Below are positions 8,652-11,674 of a DNA stretch of 11,674 nucleotides, one piece after another; the stretch's first letter is position 1, and each line of letters begins with the position of its first letter. The position numbers and the translations under genes are program-made. Origin of the DNA: Euperipatoides rowelli. Lineage: Eukaryota > Onychophora > Udeonychophora > Euonychophora > Peripatopsidae. Where the stretch lies: NCBI GenBank assembly GCA_003024985.2, contig PXIH01S0015129.1; one strand, given 5' to 3'. The notes beneath the pieces were generated by a model. The model had not been told where the DNA came from and made no database searches. It saw nothing but the letters and a program-made list of their open reading frames with translations.

Positions 8652-9292
8652 CAGCAGTTCTTAACATTTAGTAGCTGCAGGACCCCTTTATTATTAAATT
8701 TTTTAATGGAGGACCCCCCTCCCCCCTTCATAGGAACTATAAATATTTCTTATTCAAAGAAAAATTCCACATATAAGCAAAGACATTTATTTTTTCATAT
8801 TGTGATATACACATTTTATTTTATTGTATTTAAATAATATATGAATGGTTTTATTAGACATTTCCAATAAATTACGTAAAGATAAATCAATAAAATAAAA
8901 TAATAAAGTTGAGATTAATAATTATCACAAACTTAAATCTCGCATTAGCATAAAAATATGTTATTACTTTCAAGCACAATGCCAGAAACATATTTGTGAC
9001 TAGATGAGTCCATTACAGGAAATTGGAAACTCATCAGAATTAAATGGTTTGTTCAATATTCTAGTATAGTGTATTGTATAAATTATTTAAAAAATTATTG
9101 GCCTTTGCTTGCTTATGGGAAAAATGAATTCTGCATGTTACTGAACACACATATTTTCATTTCAACTTAATTTATGCAAATTAATTATACATATACAGAT
9201 TTAAAAAAATTATTGAACTTTATTCATGGACCGTCTAGAAGAACTCTGTAGACCCCAAGGGGGTTCCACAGACCACAGGTTAAGAACTGTTG
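8652..9292. mobile_element. hAT-like non-autonomous element B (641 bp)
   Basis: The left end is CAGCAGTTCTTAACATTTAG and the right end, reverse complemented, is CAACAGTTCTTAACCTGTGG. Similarity continues inward to a shared ACCCC about 33 bases in. The flanks gtatagtc (8644-8651) and gtataaac (9293-9300) match at 6 of 8 positions, an eroded 8-bp target duplication. The interior is AT-rich with no coding frame. It shares its 5' end with element D and the 10-mer ATATAAGCAA (8771-8780) with A and D. Confidence 0.85.
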
Positions 9293-9822
9293 GTATAAAC
9301 AGTTTAAAGGTTAAATTTCATTTATTGTTATATTCTTATTAAAAACACATGTCAGTAAATAATCACTAATGATATACCATATTTATTCTTGCAACTCTTA
9401 TGATAAGCATTGTGAAATACAAATATGCAATCAAATTATATTGTGTTATATAAATACAAACGTGTTAAAAAGCACTGCAACATATTTTTTTTACAAAGAT
9501 TCAATATAAAGTGTAAGCGTAATAGTTAAAGCGATTAACAGTCAACAGGGGTGTTCCACAAAGGCTCACAGATGTGTTATGCAAAATATAAAAATAAGGC
9601 TGAGCTTTTTTTTTATTAGTTGTCAAGATAACCTCACTGAGTTTTCTAATGGGACTTAACTAATATATTAAGACAAAAAAAAAAGAAGAGCAATGTCAAA
9701 TGAGAGATGAAAAGCATATTCGCTCTAAAGAAATAAAACCTGAATTCAAGCAGTAGGCTAGATAAGGACATTTTTAATATTTAGGCCTATTTACAATTAG
9801 TTTAAAATATATTTCAACTTAC

Positions 9823-9891
9823 CACAGTTTGGTAATTCACTTGAAGTACTTCATCCCCTTCTTCAATTTTTCGGCAATTGAAAGCAGGAGA
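9823..9891 (-). CDS. cnk: CNK scaffold protein, internal exon encoding the middle of the PDZ domain
   Basis: This 69-bp phase-0 exon encodes 23 residues, beginning SPAFNCRKIEEGDEV and ending LQVNYQTV. The GDEVLQVN core is the PDZ stretch that follows the carboxylate-binding half. It closely matches the PDZ of the connector enhancer of KSR family as I remember it from vertebrates (CRKI..GDEV.QVN.QTV). On the minus strand the acceptor reads atgttacag before TCTCC, and the donor is GTG followed by gtaagttg, which is near consensus. The family scaffolds Ras, RAF/KSR and small-GTPase signalling at the plasma membrane, with the order SAM, CRIC, PDZ, then PH. Joined in frame to the exon at 6507-6254, the reading runs QTV-IGWQLKKL, exactly as expected across this PDZ. 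The preceding exon, which should carry the start of the PDZ, was not found to the right and probably lies outside. Family assignment is confident; the paralogue is not determined. Confidence 0.9.
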
Positions 9892-10175
9892 CTGTAACAT
9901 TAATTTTACAAACAGTTACAAAATGAAACAAAAATGATTAATAAACAACATTACAGTATAATTCTAAAGTCAGTTTTAAGATATAATAAAAGTTACTTTA
10001 ACCAACAAACCATATTATTGCTCAAAACAAAATAATCTAACTTCACCTTTTCCTTTTTTAAATGCAATTTTTAATTTTGTTTACAATTAAAAAAAAAAAA
10101 AATATCTGTGGTCATGTTATTACCAAGTATTTGAATATCCCCTTTAGTAGATTCGTAAATTTACAGTATATGTAA

Positions 10176-10200
10176 CTAAACTAAACTAAACTAAACTAAA
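10176..10200. repeat. (CTAAA)5 microsatellite
   Basis: Five exact CTAAA units, followed by a decayed unit (caaag). It is an ordinary intronic short tandem repeat. Confidence 0.95.
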
Positions 10201-10430
10201 CAAAGTTCAACATTATTAAAAAAAAAAAAGTATATACCAAAATCTAATAGTTTAAAATCATTTTGAAGTAATTATCAAAGCTACAAAATCAGCTGAAATG
10301 TAATTGCTCATACCATTAATGGTTTTGGCGGAAAACTGGTAGTTAGAATGTCAAAAATCTATTTTACTGATTATATAGTTCAGAGAAGTTGAAACAATGG
10401 GATCCCAAAGGTGACATAAATAGTAATCAC

Positions 10431-10906
10431 TAGGGCCAGGATAGTTATGTAATAAAAAATAGTGAAATATGTACATAAATGTGCTAAAAATTGCATAAAT
10501 ACAGTATGTACTAAAAAGTAAAAAAAATGTGAAAATATGTACAAAAAAAATTATGAAATATGTAACTTTTATGTAAAATGAATAAAAATATGTAATTTAC
10601 TTTTATTTATAAAATAAAAACTTTTTAATAGGAAAATTGGAAATAAATAAATTAAAAAAAAAATTATTGAAATATGTAAAAACATGTATTTATTCTTAAA
10701 TATGTACATATTCAGTATAAGATAAAAAAAACTTGAAATATGTGGAAATATGTACGTATTTTAATAATATATAAGTAAACCTAAAATATGTAATATAAAA
10801 GTTATGTCATTCGGCTCAATTTTTCAAGATAGGTAAAGATTTCTTAATTAGCATGTGATTAGCATTCAATTAAAAAACATGTATTTACATAAATATCCTG
10901 GCCCTA
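10431..10906. mobile_element. TAGGG-type hAT-like MITE with perfect 8-bp target duplication (476 bp)
   Basis: The terminal repeats are 22 bp with one mismatch: TAGGGCCAGGATAGTTATGT then AA at 10431-10452, and its inverse at 10885-10906. The element is flanked on both sides by GTAATCAC (10423-10430 and 10907-10914). An exact 8-bp duplication points to hAT (P elements also make 8 bp). The interior holds eight copies of AAATATGTA, all on the plus strand, plus several near-matches. It has no coding capacity. The intact duplication and ends suggest it is younger than elements A and B. Confidence 0.9.
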
Positions 10907-11149
10907 GTAATCACTGATGTCTGAAAGCACAGTAGATTGTCTTAACATAATTCCTGGTATTACTGATGAACGAAAATGCTTGAGCTAAGTGCATTATCTT
11001 ATGTCTATAGTCTTCTCTAATGACAAAGGCTATACAGCTTAATGATTATGTTTTTTTTTACTAAAATTATGTTTTATCTCATTGACAGTAATGTTTTGCA
11101 TAAACTAATAACATTAACATAACTATACTTTAATTATAATACATTAGAC

Positions 11150-11674
11150 CAGCGGTTCTTAACCTTTATTACATGGCGGACCCCATAATTAAGGATAATT
11201 TTTTGCCGGACTACCCCCCATCCCCGGTCAACATAAAATTAAAATTTTATAAAATATAAGCAAATATTATTTTCAAATGCAATCCTAATGATTTGCTTTC
11301 AAAGTGTAGTTAAAAAAAATATAATCTGTTTAATATTATTTAATACAACAGTAAATATCAGTTATGAACAGAAACAAGAATTTAGACCAAAATATCAAAC
11401 AATTATCTAAAAACATAAAAATGTATAAATTAAAAAAAAAAAATTAATGTGAAGGCAAGCTCCTGAAAATGACTGATAGAAAAAGAGTAAGATTATCTTC
11501 TAATAAGAAAATGTAACCTTCTCCCCAGCCAGATAATGGGAATTGTCCAAAGTTCTAAAATGTAATCTTTTAGAATTTAGATGAGCAGGGTTGGGTTTTT
11601 ATTATAATACTGTAGATGATTTGCCCTTCCGTAGTGGTTTGATTTGTAAAAAAATGACAGTGTTTTGCATGTGT
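11150..11674. mobile_element. hAT-like element D, left part, running off the window
   Basis: The left end CAGCGGTTCTTAACCTTTAT, then catggcggacccc, is the same family as element B (CAGCAGTTCTTAAC, then gcaggacccc). The upstream flank cattagac (11142-11149) would be the target duplication. The shared 10-mer ATATAAGCAA is at 11254-11263. No right terminus (GTTAAGAAC type) is visible before the edge, so the element is either longer than 525 bp or truncated; the boundary given is the window end. Confidence 0.7.

Larger units (their letters stand above)
6508..9822 (-). other. CNK intron between the two PDZ exons (3,315 bp)
   Basis: This phase-0 intron splits the PDZ domain between QTV and IGW. 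It begins gtaagttg and ends in a long T tract followed by gattttttag on the sense strand. Within it lie a hAT-like element at 8652-9292 and a tRNA-Tyr-like sequence at 7492-7563. Stretches 6540-7490, 7610-8650 and 9300-9820 are AT-rich sequence in which I see no gene. They include a run of 15 T at 8114-8128. Confidence 0.85.
9892..11674 (-). other. CNK intron upstream of the first visible exon (incomplete)
   Basis: At least 1,783 bp of intron separate the first visible CNK exon from its upstream neighbour. I see no exon here encoding the first PDZ half. Contents are AT-rich unique sequence with A and T runs at 9900-10430, a (CTAAA)5 microsatellite, a hAT-like MITE with a perfect target duplication, about 240 bp of unremarkable sequence, and the left part of another hAT-like element running off the edge. 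On the sense strand the intron ends attaatgttacag. Confidence 0.7.

Noticed and set aside
9546-9575. CAGGGGTGTTCC sequence resembling a hAT terminus
   Set aside because: No inverted partner or target duplication is visible nearby.
10176-10200. CTAAA repeat as a telomere-like sequence
   Set aside because: Only five units inside an intron, and not a known animal telomere motif; a plain microsatellite.

Overview
This is AT-rich animal genomic DNA. There are no long open frames, bacterial operons or ribosome binding sites. The one recognisable gene is split into short exons by long, transposon-rich introns. I infer an invertebrate (arthropod, mollusc or similar). The evidence is low GC, kilobase introns packed with small DNA transposons, and a protein close to but clearly diverged from vertebrate homologues. 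No finer taxonomic call is supported. Two ambiguous bases (593 and 2686) indicate a draft assembly.

The gene is on the minus strand: a central part of CNK, connector enhancer of kinase suppressor of Ras, a scaffold of the Ras/RAF/MAPK pathway. In transcription order the visible exons are 9891-9823 (middle of the PDZ domain), 6507-6254 (end of the PDZ domain plus a basic linker) and 5339-5116 (acidic, low-complexity linker with an RRATVSG motif). All three have GT and AG borders and their phases fit (0/0, 2/1), giving a continuous reading frame of 182 complete codons plus one trailing base. The SAM, CRIC and first-half PDZ exons should lie beyond the right edge, and the PH-domain exons beyond the left edge. 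Neither was found here.

The rest is intron and repeats. On the left (1-800) there is a hairpin-rich DNA-transposon end (285-387) and a degenerate GGAAGTCGGCCATCTTG repeat. A 156-bp piggyBac-like MITE flanked by TTAA is inserted in that repeat. At 859-1423, 8652-9292 and 11150 to the right edge lie three related hAT-like elements with CAGNGGTTCYYAA-type ends and a shared internal 10-mer. A different hAT-like MITE at 10431-10906 has a perfect 8-bp target duplication, 22-bp terminal repeats and eight same-direction copies of AAATATGTA. A GGTTC-rich transposon end lies at about 5618-5747. A tRNA-Tyr(GTA)-like sequence with an intact B box sits at 7492-7563 inside the intron between the two PDZ exons. 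A local GC-richer block at 4370-4700 stays unexplained.

The window reads as a scaffold-protein gene whose introns have been enlarged by successive waves of small non-autonomous DNA transposons. No new multi-gene system is visible. The most notable items are the CNK exons, the hAT/piggyBac MITE set and the intronic tRNA-like sequence.
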